A stretch of DNA of 64,000 nucleotides from Glandiceps talaboti. Taxonomy: Eukaryota; Hemichordata; Enteropneusta; Spengelidae. The position numbers and the translations under genes are program-made. The stretch is from positions 22,875,342 to 22,939,341 of the forward strand of contig NC_135549.1 in the NCBI RefSeq assembly GCF_964340395.1. The letters run 5' to 3'. The notes under the pieces were generated by a model, which was not told the DNA's origin, searched no databases, and was given only the letters and a program-made list of their open reading frames with translations. Below are positions 32,989 to 46,830 of the stretch, piece by piece. The first letter of the stretch is position 1. Each line of letters begins with the position of its first letter.

Positions 32989-33390
32989 TTTTCAGACCAG
33001 GAAGGGAGAATTTAGGGAGTGGTGGTGGCACTTTTGTTATCATTATTGCATAAAATGAAGTACTAGTTTGGAGTATGACTTTCATTACAGGGTTCTCAAG
33101 AAAATTTAAAAGACCGTGTGTTTGCTAGGTCTTGGAAACCCGTAACAGATCTAAAATTTGCATTGCTTTCCATGTCCTGGACCATAATTTTGATGCGAAA
33201 CCCCGGTAAAATGCCTGGGGGAACTCCAACGCCAGTAATAGCAAAGAAAAATCGGGGAAAGTAATGACAATTTTGACCGTTTTGACTCATATTTCGAACA
33301 CAGCAGAAACAAAGATGGAGACATGTATTGTCGTGACGTAGAACGACCAGAGTATATATTCCATATTTTGTATTGAACCTGCCTCATGCT
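32989..33390 (-). repeat. Mosaic of two dispersed repeats
   Basis: 33170-33240 is the reverse complement of one unit of the 11.6-12.2 kb tandem repeat (CATAATTTTGATGCGAAACC and CCCGGTAAAATGCC). 33254-33382 (GTCGTGACGTAGAACGACCA, then TATATTCCATATTTT) is the same sequence as 49256-49375, with a weaker copy at 47450-47590. The minus-strand frames here are repeat-derived. Confidence 0.65.
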
Positions 33391-34314
33391 TGGTATATTG
33401 CAATATGTCAGGTTTCTTATATCAGTAGTATGTAGAATGACATTGTAATAGATAGCAAAACTAACAATCAGTGCAGTAATATTGAATAATTAAGTTATTG
33501 GGATTATGTTATAATTGAATATCTCTCACTGGTTGGAGGTCATGAACCCCTCAATTTGAAATTGTCGTAGCTTTATTATGATAAGACATTACACTGAATA
33601 TGATGATGTCATAGGATAATGAGAAATTTAATATGAAATGGGAGGGGGGGGGGTGAGTTAAAATAGCACTGACAATATGGATGATGGGAAGGGAAGAAAA
33701 AGGGCATGATGGAAAGACAAAAATTAAGAATTGAATGCACATGAGAATGAAGTGATGTGGTGGTGGGGGGAGTACCAGCAGACAATACTATTAATAGACA
33801 AATGAAATTTCTTTAATTTGGGAATGTCATGACCTCATTCGGAGATGAAGATGTCTGTCAATAGTCAAAATATTGGAAGACTGTGATATTTTATTTCACT
33901 GTTGGTTGATGAGTTGAGATATAACTGATATGTGGAAGGAATGAGGCAGACAGAAAGTGACGGTTATGTATGGATATAAACTTAAGAGAGTGAAATATAA
34001 ACTTAAGAGAGTGAAGATAGCACATCATTTCTTACATCAGACTTTTATTACAGACTGCAAAAATGTCAAATTTATTTCATCACGTCTACATAATTCATAT
34101 ACAAAGTCACAGCTTTGATATAGAAATACTGTTTTGTTTCCTTAAGTGACCTATCTCTTTGATTTCTCGTATCCAATACAGATCCATCTATTTTGGTTCC
34201 CGACATAAGTAGCTTTTAGTATCAATTGCAAATTAAAAGAAGAAAAAAAATGGACAGAAATATTTTATAGGTCAGCAGGGAATGTAGATCAAGGCCATTG
34301 AGATGTGGAGTGAC
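33391..34314. other. Non-coding, no feature recognised
   Basis: Unique sequence with a G-run at 33642-33652 and a 22-bp duplication (ATAAACTTAAGAGAGTGAA) at 33975-34016. No exon recognised. Confidence 0.5.
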
Positions 34315-34357
<43 letters not shown>

Positions 34358-34370
34358 GGTAGCGGTAGTG

Positions 34371-34436
<66 letters not shown>
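34315..34436. repeat. (TAG)n microsatellite with GTGGTGG interruption
   Basis: About 120 bp of AGT/TAG repeats, interrupted by GTGGTGGTGGTGG and AGCGGTAGTGG. The poly-Val and poly-Leu frames on the two strands are translations of the repeat. Confidence 0.98.
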
Positions 34437-35128
34437 ACAACATATGGGAAATATGACATTAAAAATGATGGTTATCATAGATTTGTAGTTATGGATTCAG
34501 AGTCATTATATGCCTTACATCAGTACAGTGTCATTATACTCATCACTTGATTTGATTTCAACTTCTAGTCTAGTCTCTTGTATCATGTCGTGTTTTTGTA
34601 CAGTGATGACGTACTATATGTAAGTGAACTATTGAGGAGAGAGTTTAATAGTTAGGGAGAGAAGGTCAAAGGCCAAGTTTGTCAGAGTTGGAATGATTTA
34701 ATGCAAGTGTAATGTGCTATTATGAGCCACTCTTTGCCATCTATAAAACAAGATTAGATTTAAATTAATGCTTTTAATGTTGTAATGGATATCTACATAC
34801 ATGTACATCATTATTACTAATGTATACTATACGTTACTTATTTTGTACACACACATTGTCAGGCACATACACATGTGCACTCTGATATCATATCCAACAG
34901 ATACACATATTGTCACATACGTGCAGTCACACAGACAAGACAGACACACGCACATATACATACACATTCATACATACACATATAGACACAAGACAGGCAT
35001 ACACATTGACATGGACACACATATGTATCTACATATGTACATACATACTATTACTATGTACCTTGTATGCACACAGGCACACATACGTACATACTATTAC
35101 TATGTACCTTGTATGCACACAGGCACAC
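34437..35128. other. Non-coding, CA-rich towards the right
   Basis: Unique sequence grading into ACACATA-rich DNA at 34845-35030. A 57-bp direct duplication (ACATACTATTACTATGTACC, TTGTATGCACACAGGCACAC) spans 35040-35130. Confidence 0.6.
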
Positions 35129-35246
35129 GTACGTACATACATACATACATACATACATACATACATACATACATACATACATACATACATACATACATAC
35201 ATACATACATACATACATACATACATACATACATACATACATACTG
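35129..35246. repeat. (CATA)n microsatellite
   Basis: About 29 units of TACA/CATA without interruption. Frames across it are not genes. Confidence 0.98.
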
Positions 35247-35744
35247 GGTTTTACATCAATTTTGTGTTATGGGGGTCCTTGGGACCCAGGGTCTGAAAAT
35301 TTGGGGGTCCCACCTGCAAATCTGGGGGTCATTCACAAAATCAAGAAATTAATGTCTATGAAATAAGGAAATAGTATACTGGAGAGATCAAAATAAGCAA
35401 GAACAGAATTAAGTTCATTTGAATGAAATTGTGCAGTGGCCATTTTTAAAAGTTGAGAAACGTTAACCCAACCAGAAACAAGTTAACAGTTTGAAAAAGT
35501 ATCAAAACAAAGCACACGCAGTATATATCTTGCTATTGGTGTACATGGTGACGGCCTTATGAATAAATAATGAGGTTCCGGAGCGTTTCATTTCAAATTG
35601 GGGGGTTTCTAATGTAATCAGAATCTCATGCGAGCACTTCAAACGGAAGGGCTATAATATTGTACGCCGAAATTACTGCGTCCCATAGGACGCAGTTCTG
35701 ATTTTTATCAGGGTCCCAAGGTCATAATTATGCGTAAAACCCTG
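35247..35744. other. Region between two CATA arrays, inverted flanks
   Basis: The segment starts with CTGGGTTTTACATCAATTTT, then GGTCCTTGGGACCC, and ends with GGTCCCAAGGTCATAATTAT, then GCGTAAAACCCTGTA. The two flanks of this 500-bp stretch are therefore inverted repeats lying next to CATA arrays. No exon recognised. Confidence 0.6.
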
Positions 35745-35845
35745 TACATACATACATACATACATACATACATACATACATACATACATACATACATACA
35801 TACATACATACATACATAACATGCACACACACACACACACACACT

Positions 35846-35877
<32 letters not shown>

Positions 35878-36106
35878 AACACACACTCATGACATGTGGA
35901 TACAAAAAGACACATTGTCAAACAAGTATTCACACTGTACTCCTAAATATCCAACCACACAGAAATTTTAAGAATTCTTGTGCATTGCAGCTCTAATGAG
36001 TAATCAAAAATATAATTTTATCAATTAATTATTATGTTTTGATCTATTAGCAATATCAACATATGATATAACACACCCACACACATACACACACACAGTG
36101 ACACAT

Positions 36107-36137
<31 letters not shown>

Positions 36138-36145
36138 CACACTAT
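35745..36145. repeat. CATA, CA and CA/CT microsatellites
   Basis: (CATA)n at 35747-35817, (CA)n with CT interruptions at 35823-35886, and a second CA-rich tract at 36072-36143. Open frames here are repeat translations. Confidence 0.95.
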
Positions 36146-36549
36146 ACATGTAAGTTTACATTTCATCATTTAGTACAAATATCTAAAAGTTCACAACGTT
36201 CAAATTGTATTTTATCTCCATCACTATATTATATATTATACATTAACCCTATGCCCTCACAAGTGACATGATTTAAGATAAATTGTCATCAACATTTCCA
36301 AAAATAATGTGATGTATTTCATTCATAGAATTATACAGCTTTAGGCCATGGTACTGTTGGTTTTTTGAAGAAACTAAAAATATGGTTAGATGTGAAAACA
36401 AGGAAACCTTGTGATTAATAATAGTCACCTTGGGGCAATAAATCTTGATATTTTGCCAAGGTGGCTAATTATGTTTATTAACCTTGAGTACTAAACCAGA
36501 ATTTCAAACATATACATGCTATATGTTTTTGGTAACCATGGTGACAGGA
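36146..36549. other. Non-coding, no feature recognised
   Basis: Unique AT-rich sequence. Nothing recognised. Confidence 0.45.
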
Positions 36550-36890
36550 GGGAAATCTGGTAAAATTTACTTAGATTTCCCTACTTCATATCATAATTTG
36601 GGTGTGATACTCCAAAACGAGGGGGAGGGGATGGGATGGGGGGAGGGGGTTCCAACTTGCATAGATTTCTAAGCTTTCTAACATATATTTGGAACATCAG
36701 CAATGGGGGAGAGGGAGGGAAGGTGAGCTGGTAAGAAATTGCGTAGATTACCAAGCATCGCACATGTACCATAATTTCAAACTCTAGAAATGGGAGGGGA
36801 AGAGGTGGTCTGATAAAAATGTGCGTACATTTCAGTGATATGTGCCATGATTTTAAAGTTGTTCCTGGTAAAGAACGTAAAGGGGGACTT
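36550..36890 (-). repeat. Degenerate relatives of the 80-bp repeat
   Basis: Read on the minus strand, this contains three diverged units with AAATTATG(A/G), CTACGCAATTTCTTACCAGC, CTATGCAAGTTGGAACC and TTACCAGGAACAACTTTAAA, in the order of the 11.6-12.2 kb repeat. Pyrimidine tracts (CCCCTCCCCC type) separate them. Non-coding. Confidence 0.55.
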
Positions 36891-37960
<1,070 letters not shown>

Positions 37961-38280
37961 ATGATATGAGTCCCCAATATTTTGTCTTCATATTTTCAGT
38001 CAGAAAATACTTGTCACCAAAGGGTTTTGTCACTGTTGGTTTTCAACTTGTAGTGACAAGGCCCCTTAGGTCACTTGGACTTTTACTTAGCCAAACAAAG
38101 GAAATTATTGAGGAGCAAAAAGTACTCATGACAATAGGGTTTCGTCACTTCAAGTCAAAGACAAGGAGTGACAAGACAAGTCACAAGACCCCCTAGGTCA
38201 CTTGTAAATTGCTTAGCTGACGGAAGAAAATTATTAGTTAATAAAACTACTCATGACCTAAGGGTTTTTTTAGTACTTTC
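37961..38280. repeat. GTGACCTAAGG hairpin family, cluster 1
   Basis: Contains CTTGTAGTGACAAGGCCCCT, TAGGTCACTTG, then GTGACAAGACAAGTCACAAG, ACCCCCTAGGTCAC and ATGACCTAAGGG. These are repeated, partly inverted copies of the motif that forms compact hairpins at 47.3 and 49.1 kb. The 121-codon plus frame at 37831-38196 crosses this cluster and is not considered a gene. Confidence 0.65.
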
Positions 38281-40163
38281 GAATCTTTTGATAATTATTT
38301 AGGAATGATATTTAATTTGTGTTGGTATCCAGGTTAATGACCTCCACATTCCAGATCAAGAGTCTGAGTGAATTCTTTTCTGTTTGAAATTAAACTAAAG
38401 TTGAAATGGTCAGATATACAATAAACGATATCCAAACATGGACTGTGACTGTGTGTGTCTGTGTGTGTGTGGGAAGTGCTTTGATCTCAGTATTAATGGA
38501 TTTCCTGTTTTGAGGCTTATAATGTTATATTCATGCCTGTATCCTTCTGTAGGATTTCTTAAACCTTGAGTCGTGCCACTCTACTGTATAAACATCCTAT
38601 CACGATTGAAAAAAAAAATTGTATCGGGTTGAAAATGTAATATTATATCCGTCTTTAGGGCTTCTTAATTAAACCTTGAGTCATGTCACTTTGCTGTCTA
38701 AACATCCTAGCACGATTATGTGGTATTTTGAGAAAAAAAATTGCCTAGAGGTGAAAACATAATATGGGGATTACATTTGAACTAGAGAAAGGAAGAGTAA
38801 AAATGCAATTTTATCTTCCATTTTGAATGTATGTATGATACAGCACAACACAATATGATACAATGCAACACAATACTACACGATAAGTTACATTACAATA
38901 CAAAAACTCACTATTAAAAAAAAAGCGATACAGTGGTCATTTTCCTTTTGGCATGACAGACTTGATCAAGTTTAATAAAATGTAAAAATATTTGATATTA
39001 TTGGAGGCAAGATGTAATCACAAAATTAGAATGCAAACAAGCAAGACCGCTGATTATCATGATCTGACTAAGAGAATTCCATGCAATTATGATACAAGAA
39101 AAGTTTCTGTTGTGTAAACAAACAGCAAAATATAAATAAATTATAATCATTATTCATTCATTCAACGAAATTCAGAATTTGTTGAATGGTCACCACAAGA
39201 GCAGTGCCCTCTAGTGTTGAAGAAGCAGGAGGAAGTCTACCCTTGATATACAGATACTTCTTGACTGATACAAGAAAAATTTTGTTACAATTATGACAAA
39301 CTACAATGATGTATATTTGGTGAGAGAGAAAACAATATCACTTTGTGACTACCACATGTTTGATGCAAGGAAACTTAGTTTGATGCAAGGAAACAGTAAC
39401 AGCCACAGGCGTCACAATCCATACAGGAGACTGAGATTATGAATATGATATTGATATGATATGATATGGTGTTCCTCAACAGAGGCTGCTGTCACATAGT
39501 ATATTAAGTAACTTTATATACTATTGCTTTACATCCATTAGGCAGCAAATTTTCTTCTACAATATACTACTTTTGATCAGAGAGAAAAGTCACTTCTTAA
39601 TTTATGATACAAGAAAAAATGTTTGTTGTAAAACAAACTGCAATATGATGAAAGAAAACAATTCACTTGTAATTCCTCACATATCCAGCATACACATCAA
39701 GGTCACAACCCCATTAGTCCATTCTACTCTTCTGCCCTTTTACAATTTACATGTTCAAAGTCAGAATCCACTGTCAGTTTATCAATCATAGACATTAAAT
39801 GGCCATACTGCAGTGAAGGATGACATTGTAATTGTTGCTAGTACATGTAAGCTTGACTTGTAAGTTGTAGTAGACCTTTGCATCTAACTATATATAAGAC
39901 ATCCTCAACTTGATAGCTTCCTGAACAAATTGGATAATTGAGTTCAAATGGATTTGTGCACGGATGATATATTGTGTGACATAGTTTTTGTACTGACTTA
40001 TAGTATGTGTATATAGGAAGTTGTTGAGGCAGGAAGAGGGGAAAGAAGATGATTTTTAGAGCAGTGTGTGAATTTGTGTCTGCCTGTGTGTTTGTGTCTG
40101 TTTTAGTTGTGTGTGTGTCTGTGTATTGTGTCTGTTTTGTGTTGTATGTGTTGTGTCTGTCTG

Positions 40164-40195
<32 letters not shown>

Positions 40196-40257
40196 AGTTC
40201 TTTAGCTGTGTTTGTGTTTAGTTGTACTTGAACTGCAGTACATTACTGAGAACATGA
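38281..40257. other. Non-coding with a duplication and GT repeats
   Basis: A diverged direct duplication of about 115 bp (TTCTTAA..ACCTTGAGTC, CATCCTA.CACGATT) lies at 38545-38720. TACAATACAACACA-type low-complexity sequence is at 38828-38905. A GT array is at 40160-40195. A CTCF-like core (complement of GTGCCCTCTAGTGT) lies at 39204-39217. No exon recognised. Confidence 0.5.
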
Positions 40258-40540
40258 TTGCATCCATATAGCTCTATGCAAATGAGTGTTCATTTGTCCC
40301 TCATATATACACAAAATCGAGTGAATGCACAGTATGATTTTTGCAGAAGTTTGCATTTTCGGATAAATCAACAGAACCCCGTGATATTTTGTTGCCAGAG
40401 GTCATACTCCGGGCATGTACCCACTGTGTTTCACTGCTACACTTTCACTCACTTTCACTCACGACAGAACGGCTAGAGAAATCACAACAAGGCCAAATAC
40501 AAATACAAGTACACCATACTTGCACTCACTCAGGTCATAT
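40258..40540 (-). mobile_element. Dispersed repeat family A copy 4 (diverged)
   Basis: On the minus strand it reads GAGTGCAAGTATGGTGTACT, TGTATTTGTATTTG, AGTGAAAGTG, GGGGTTCTGTTGATTTATCC, GAAAATG, then ACTCATTTGCATAG. This is the block order of copies 1-3, with many substitutions. Non-coding. Confidence 0.6.
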
Positions 40541-41156
40541 TATTTAAGTCCTTGGCTGTAAAAATAAAGTAACATATTTGCTATTAATATTACATCAAGT
40601 CTTACCATAACAAAGAAACACCAGTAGTGTAGACAATTTTTTTTTGAAAGCAGTGTATGATGGTGTTAACGTACGATGTGCAGATAGATGCAGTAACAGC
40701 TGTATTTATTGTATCTGATCTATATACTGTACTATCACAAATAGACGGGTTGACCTAGTTTGAGTCCCTCAGGTTTTGTCTGTCATTACCTGCCTTCTAG
40801 ACTTCATAAATCTAATATACCTCTGACATGTAGTACACTTGCAATCATTTCAATTATCTAGCATTGGGGCAAGGTGTCATGAGAGTGCTTGGCAGTCTAC
40901 ATAATAAATATCAACTTGTAATCTCTTTTCTGTCACCTGCTATCCAATCTTTGATTGTTTTTTTCGTGTTCACTATAGTCTCTACAATTGGTTTACTTAA
41001 CTGTAATTTGGTGCAAAGTGTACAGGCCAGATATATAAATGTCAATCAAATACTCTCTACTCATCTCATCAGTTCCTTCGTCTGTACTTTTGCTACTGGT
41101 GTTATGCATAGGAGGCTCACTGTTAGTGTATCAAACACTAAAACCGTTACTGTAGA
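40541..41156. other. Non-coding
   Basis: Unique AT-rich sequence. A roughly 97-codon frame before the TATG array has no start context or splice support and is not called. Confidence 0.5.
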
Positions 41157-41406
41157 ATGTATGTATGTATGTATGTATGTATGTATGTATGTATGTATGT
41201 ATGTATGTATGTATGTATGTATGTATGTATGTATGTATGTATGTATGTATGTATGTATGTATGTATGTATGTATGTATGTATGTATGTATGTATGTATGT
41301 ATGTATGTATGTATGTATGTATGTATGTATGTATGTATGTATGTATGTATGTATGTATGTATGTATGTATGTATGTATGTATGTATGTATGTATGTATGT
41401 ATGTAT
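41157..41406. repeat. (TATG)n microsatellite, 62 units
   Basis: About 250 bp of perfect ATGT/TATG repeats. The long frames across it on both strands are repeat translations. It has the opposite orientation to the CATA arrays at 19.3, 35.1 and 35.7 kb. Confidence 0.99.
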
Positions 41407-42831
41407 AAAGAATCTGTGCTATTGCTTGCAACAGTTACAAAACACAAAATACAATCTTCACTGTTGTGAATTGATAATTTCCTCCAGTGCGTTATGTCAA
41501 ATTGACCAAAAAAACATATACTTATTTATCAGCGTTCAATATGTTATTATATTATTGTTGAACTGAATTGTTCAGACTCTTTACACTATGTGTATGGTCA
41601 TAGCTTTGAAGCATAGCGTGATAGCAGTTTGGAAATTAAAAATGAGGTGTAAATCTTGTCATGAATGCATTTAAGGTAAAGATCATGAAAAATGATATGG
41701 AACAGTATGTGATGTATAACAGAAGTTATTGGCATAATTATGATGTGATATGATTCACTTTTGTCATAAAACCATGGCTTATTAAATTAGAAATGAAATA
41801 GTCCCACAGACTTGGCATTTATTACTTAGTGACATTCTTGCAGATTTGATTTATGGTTCTTGACCTGTAGTAGTTAGATTTACTATTACTCATTATTCCA
41901 TCAAAATAAGTACAGTGCGGTATTAATGCAGTTTTCTTCACATTCTTCATCCACTGTTGTATGAATTCATGGCTTGTTTGTGTCATTACGTGTCAGTTAT
42001 TAAGATTACATCAAATAGTGGGGATTTTCATATACATGTAAAATGTGAAATTGTCCATGTGTGTGTGTGTGTGTGTGTGTATTTGTGTGTATTTGTGCGT
42101 CTTTGCATGTGTGTGTGTGTGTTGTACTACTAAAGTACTACTAGTACTAGTCCAGTGGTTATTTTCACTGTTCACTTCTTTGCTATGATTATAGATATAA
42201 CATCAGGTCGATTTATAAGTGTAAAATTTTCTCATATGGTTTTTTTTCTTGAATTCTTAAATTCATAAACCATCCCCCTCTTCCTCCCCCACCCACTCTG
42301 TCTTTTGTTTTGTTGCAGTTTATTAGATTCTTGTTATTGCTAGTATAAATCTGAGAAATTGTTTGCACTTGAACTTGTTATTTCCCCTTTCTCTGTAAAC
42401 ATATACCTTGAAATAGCTTGTGAAAACTAGTAAGTTGTGTCTATTTTCTCTGGGTTCATACACCAATATGAACATCAGGAGTTACTGGTACCAAATTTGT
42501 GAAATCTGTTTTCTGCACATGATATATTTTTAAAAAAGCAAACCTACAAGGCGTTCAAACATATTCCTTTTCACCTTCTTAATACTAGTAGATCTTTAAA
42601 AGGCAAATTTGTATATGGAGCCCTCTTGTGGTGAAGTTTTTTCATCTTCTCCATCTGGGGTAGGGAAAAAGAAACACTTGGAAAATAGTGGAAATTTGGG
42701 AAATGTGCATTCAGTCAGAGGGAAAACATGAGAAGTGTCCAGTAGAGTAGTTTTTGGGATCGAAAACTTTAAAAATTATCATTTTAAATTTTCACTCGAC
42801 CTCATGTGACCCCAAATGACGTGACTCAAGC
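41407..42831. other. Non-coding with GT array
   Basis: GT-rich array at 42056-42122. The last 60 bp before 42832 gain CpGs and a GACGTGAC motif. No exon recognised apart from the candidate that follows. Confidence 0.5.
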
Positions 42832-42852
42832 ATGGCGGAAAATGGAACTCAG
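42832..42852 (+). CDS. Candidate first coding exon (MAENGTQ)
   Basis: An ATG in the context AAGCATGGCGG, a YY1-like element at the initiator as at the THOC7 start, opens a 7-codon segment MAENGTQ. It ends exactly at a good donor, CAG|GTACGTGTG (phase 0). The 60 bp upstream have CpGs and a CRE-like TGACGTGA. This pattern of a short first coding exon over a YY1 site is common in animal genes, so this may be an alternative ATXN7 promoter or the start of another gene inside the interval. No following exon could be assigned with confidence. Confidence 0.35.
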
Positions 42853-45206
42853 GTACGTGTGAAAGAGACGTTTAAAAGATGAAAATTTAGGGTTGCCTTG
42901 CATCATTATTACGCAGACAAGACGAATAGTTTGTGATACTTACATCATGTAGATTTCAAAAACTATAATTAATACTGTGTGTTGGCATGTTAGCTTTATG
43001 CAAATTAGTTCAGCAGACACTGTCTTTACATATTATTACAAGTCGGATCCATGTGTACTATATTTTCTATGGGTCAGAATCACTGCATTAGTCATGTGAA
43101 CGTTAACCTGAAAATAGTATGTATTATGACATATTAGATTCTTAAGGCCAGATTTTGAATTTTAAAAACTAATATTAGTAAGTGCATGGGTTCAGTATTG
43201 TGTAATGTAGAAAAGCTGCGAGGCATTAATAATAGCAGATGTACCCTGGCTAACCCTTGATTTTAATGGGTTTATGATGACAAGGCTTGTAGTACATGTA
43301 CTATGCAAGTTCCATACTCTAATTACAGCTCATCTGAAAGTATTAAAAAAAAACCAGACTGGCGTGTCAAATCATCTTAAATTTCATATCAGATATCTTT
43401 ACAGGAACATTAAATCGTGACCACAGGGGCCTGTGTGTCTTGTTTTACTGTGAATTAATATGAGTATTTATTACTGTGCCGTTTTTGATATCAGATTTGA
43501 TTATAATTATCTTGTCTGTGGAGAGAGCACTCAGGAATAAGTATGTCGTCGTGCTAAATAGCATGAAATGGTGACGCCGCTATGATTCAAGTTTACAGGC
43601 CACTGTGGCGAACACAAATGTTATAGATCTTTGCCGTCAATTAACTGACAAAGTAAGCAAGCTACATGGTATTACAGGTCACTTCAGGTTAGACCATCAA
43701 TTACAGGCAGATGTACTCTGACTGTTCACACAAAAACATCACATACAAAGTGAGCACGTAGCTATGAACAATACATTAATGTATTATAAGATGTCATTTT
43801 CTACATCATTTTATTATTCTCGCAAGGGACTTTGGAAATCCCAAATCGTCACGTAATTATCAATAGTATAGGAGAATACAATAGATGGCACCGTCGTTTC
43901 ATATTAGAGAATAAGCCGTAGATAGTAAAAAAAAAAAAAACCAATAGATTTAGTTGTTGTCAATGTTTATGTGCACATTAGAGGCTCAACTTTAGCATTT
44001 GTTATTGCTACTTGTAAATGTTTCATGGATATATTTGGATCCTTTGTGGCGGTAGTTTATAAAAAGCACTCAATGAAATAACAACTCTTTTGTACTAGTA
44101 CATAAAGGTCAACATAGTCCCCATTGGGTTAGTTTTTTAAAATGTTTGTGGAAACGAAATGAATTTTTTTTTTTTTTCTTTTTTTTTTTTTCTTTTTTTT
44201 TTTGCATAATCCAGCAGATTTGAGAGCATCAAAGCATATGAATATGTATCTTGATCCTGTGTGCTAAACTCATAGTTTAATACTAAACAAATTTAGAATA
44301 AACAGAAATGAGTAGTCGCATGAAAGAAAGTAATTTGATTGTAATGTGAAATACACTTGTAAGTGCTTTAGACATTTTCTGTGATTATGATTGTTGTATC
44401 AACTGGGGAGACAAAAAAGTCAAAAGTAATCATATAAAAAGAATGTAATTTGGTGGTAATTTGGAAATATTTTTTGTGAAATTATTAATACAGATTGAGA
44501 ATAGCTTTAGGACATTTAAGTTGTCTAATTATCCACAATTCGATGGTGTTACAGTTATCACAGTAATAATGTCAAAATAACATGGCCGAAGAAAAACAGT
44601 GTAAAATCAATCAATGTCATCACTTTGTCTTCTCCAGTCAATGGGTATATGTAAATGTCATATTGTCCTCAGGGGGAATCACAGCTAGCTTTCAAATAGC
44701 TCAGTAATATTTATCACTATCAGTTCTTTCAAATTCAAATCATGATTGTACAAATCTCTATGGTATAAATTGTCAAATGTGTTATAAACTGGTGTAAGTG
44801 TTAAAAATTAGATGTATTATTAACGATGAACATTTCCATATAAATATAAGCTTGTGATAATCAAATCTGATTTTAATCCGAATATATTCATTGGCAAGAC
44901 TTTGTGGTCTCGAGTTGATATAAAATGTAGTTAAAGGTTTGTTTGTAGTGCATGGTATTAGTTGTCAGTACGATAGTCATATTTGGTCGGCTTTCTTTCT
45001 AATTCAATACTCATAGCCTCGGGTGTAAACACAACGAGTATGTTTCTACTCACCAAGGATTACTAAACCATTCCTGTAAAAAATGAAATAGTGTATAAAT
45101 CCCAGCCCTATTGCTACATGAATGTAATATAGAATCTATTCGTCTGAATTTTATCTCCTCTATTCACATAATTATGAAAAACTAGCTAGGGGCTTATGTA
45201 AATGTA
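42853..45206. other. Non-coding with T-rich tract
   Basis: Unique sequence. CpG-containing patches lie near 43540-43640 and 43850-43915 without recognisable exons. A T-rich tract is at 44164-44204. Confidence 0.5.
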
Positions 45207-45386
45207 CAGTACAGTACAGTACAGTACAGTACAGTACAGTAAACTGTGAATTGTTAAAATGGAGCTTCTGATGCAAGGAAAATTCTATTCTAAATCTGTC
45301 ATCAAATTGAAAGGTCAAATTTAGTCCCTACTACTAGCCTACACCCCCCCCCCCAAAAAAAAAAACAAACAAACAAACAAACAAAA

Positions 45387-45424
<38 letters not shown>
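45207..45424. repeat. (ACAGT)n array and long A-rich tract
   Basis: ACAGT/GTACA pentamer array at 45207-45241. At 45343-45424 is a C-run followed by AAAC repeats and about 45 consecutive A. The A tract could be a retroelement tail, but no body was recognised next to it. Confidence 0.9.
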
Positions 45425-45427
<3 letters not shown>

Positions 45428-46830
45428 CATTCTCAGTGTTTTTGCTAAGGGGGCAGTAAGTAGGCTTTATAAAATTTACTGGAGTTCCCATGTCATTTTT
45501 ATGTGGGTTCCCAAACAAAATTACCATAGACTCTATGGGGAAACTGCCATTTTTAACCCCTTTCTGTTACCTAAGATTCCCAACCTTAGCAAAAACACTG
45601 TCTGTACATATATAGTTGTGTATTCACACTATAAAGAAATTGTCATTTTTAAAAAAAAATGTCAGTTGACTTAAGTAAAATTATGTTCAGTAAAGTAAAA
45701 GATTGTTTACAAGAAATGTAATAAATTATGAAAATATATACGTTAGATAAAAGAAAATTACAATGTAATCTAAGCGATGAAATAATATAGCTATTCCTGT
45801 TGTACATTTAATCTACGATTGATTGTTGAAAGTAGAAAGTATACAATTATTATCTGGTTAATTCCGTAATCTACCTAATTCATACAACTTCTGGAAAGTA
45901 ATTTGTTTACTGAATTATATTTATGTAGTTCGCAACAAATAACCATGTCAAGGGATGTTCTTCCCGGAAAGTTTTTAGAAGAAGGTTTAATTTGGGCAAT
46001 CAAAACCCAAAGTCCTTTTGAGTATATCGCCAGTTATGTACAAGATTGGTTGTAATGTGTACATGCAAAGTGACAGTCCTAAATAAGGTACAAGAGACAA
46101 TCTGATTGGTTGTAATGTGTACATGCAAAGTGACTGTCCTAAATAAGGCTTTCTGCTGTTGAAAGACACCATGGGTTCTTGGCGATTCATTTTAGACAGT
46201 GCCGTAAAGAGGTTGAAAGGAGTACAAGAACGTTGCATCCCTGTTACATTGTTCCAGGAAATTAGACTGTAATACTGCATGGCAGTGTATAGTACTAAAT
46301 GTATGTTAGAGTTCCTTTACGAAGGACATTAGTGGGGTTGTTACAATACAGAGAACTGTAGTCCTGAGTGATTATTTGGTTTGGGTGAACAGGGCATGGC
46401 CTCCTTGTTACCTTGAGAACATTATGATACCGCCCTCTATGCCACGTGGATGTAAAGTTTTTCTGTATTTTGGTGTGTAGTACCATGTATGTTGTGCTAC
46501 ATTTACAGAAAATATTAGCTGGGTTATGTGGTATAGATACTTTACCAGGTTTCAATGAACAGCACAGTGTGTCTCTATCACAAACACTATGATACCGCCC
46601 TCTATGTCACATGAAAGTAAAGCTCTTTTGTACTGTGTGTATAAAATGTTGTGTTATCATAGCCCCCTCCACCAACAGTCTATGGTTTCATGTATAGAAT
46701 ATACATGAATTTATTACCTAGGATATTGTGTGATACTGACAGAGAGCAGTGGGTAGTGAAGTGAATATACAACTCATAGCTAACTAACACTAACCACCTA
46801 CTTGTTGCCTACTACTTTCTAGTGTAACGT
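45425..46830. other. Non-coding with a 70-bp duplication
   Basis: A direct duplication (TTGGTTGTAATGTGTACATG, CAAAGTGAC.GTCCTAAATA) occurs at 46045-46150. GATACCGCCCTCTATG occurs twice (about 46430 and 46590) within a diverged duplication of about 160 bp. No exon recognised. Confidence 0.5.

Noticed and set aside
45343-45424. Poly-A tail of a LINE or processed pseudogene
   Set aside because: No reverse transcriptase, gene remnant or flanking duplication could be recognised next to it.
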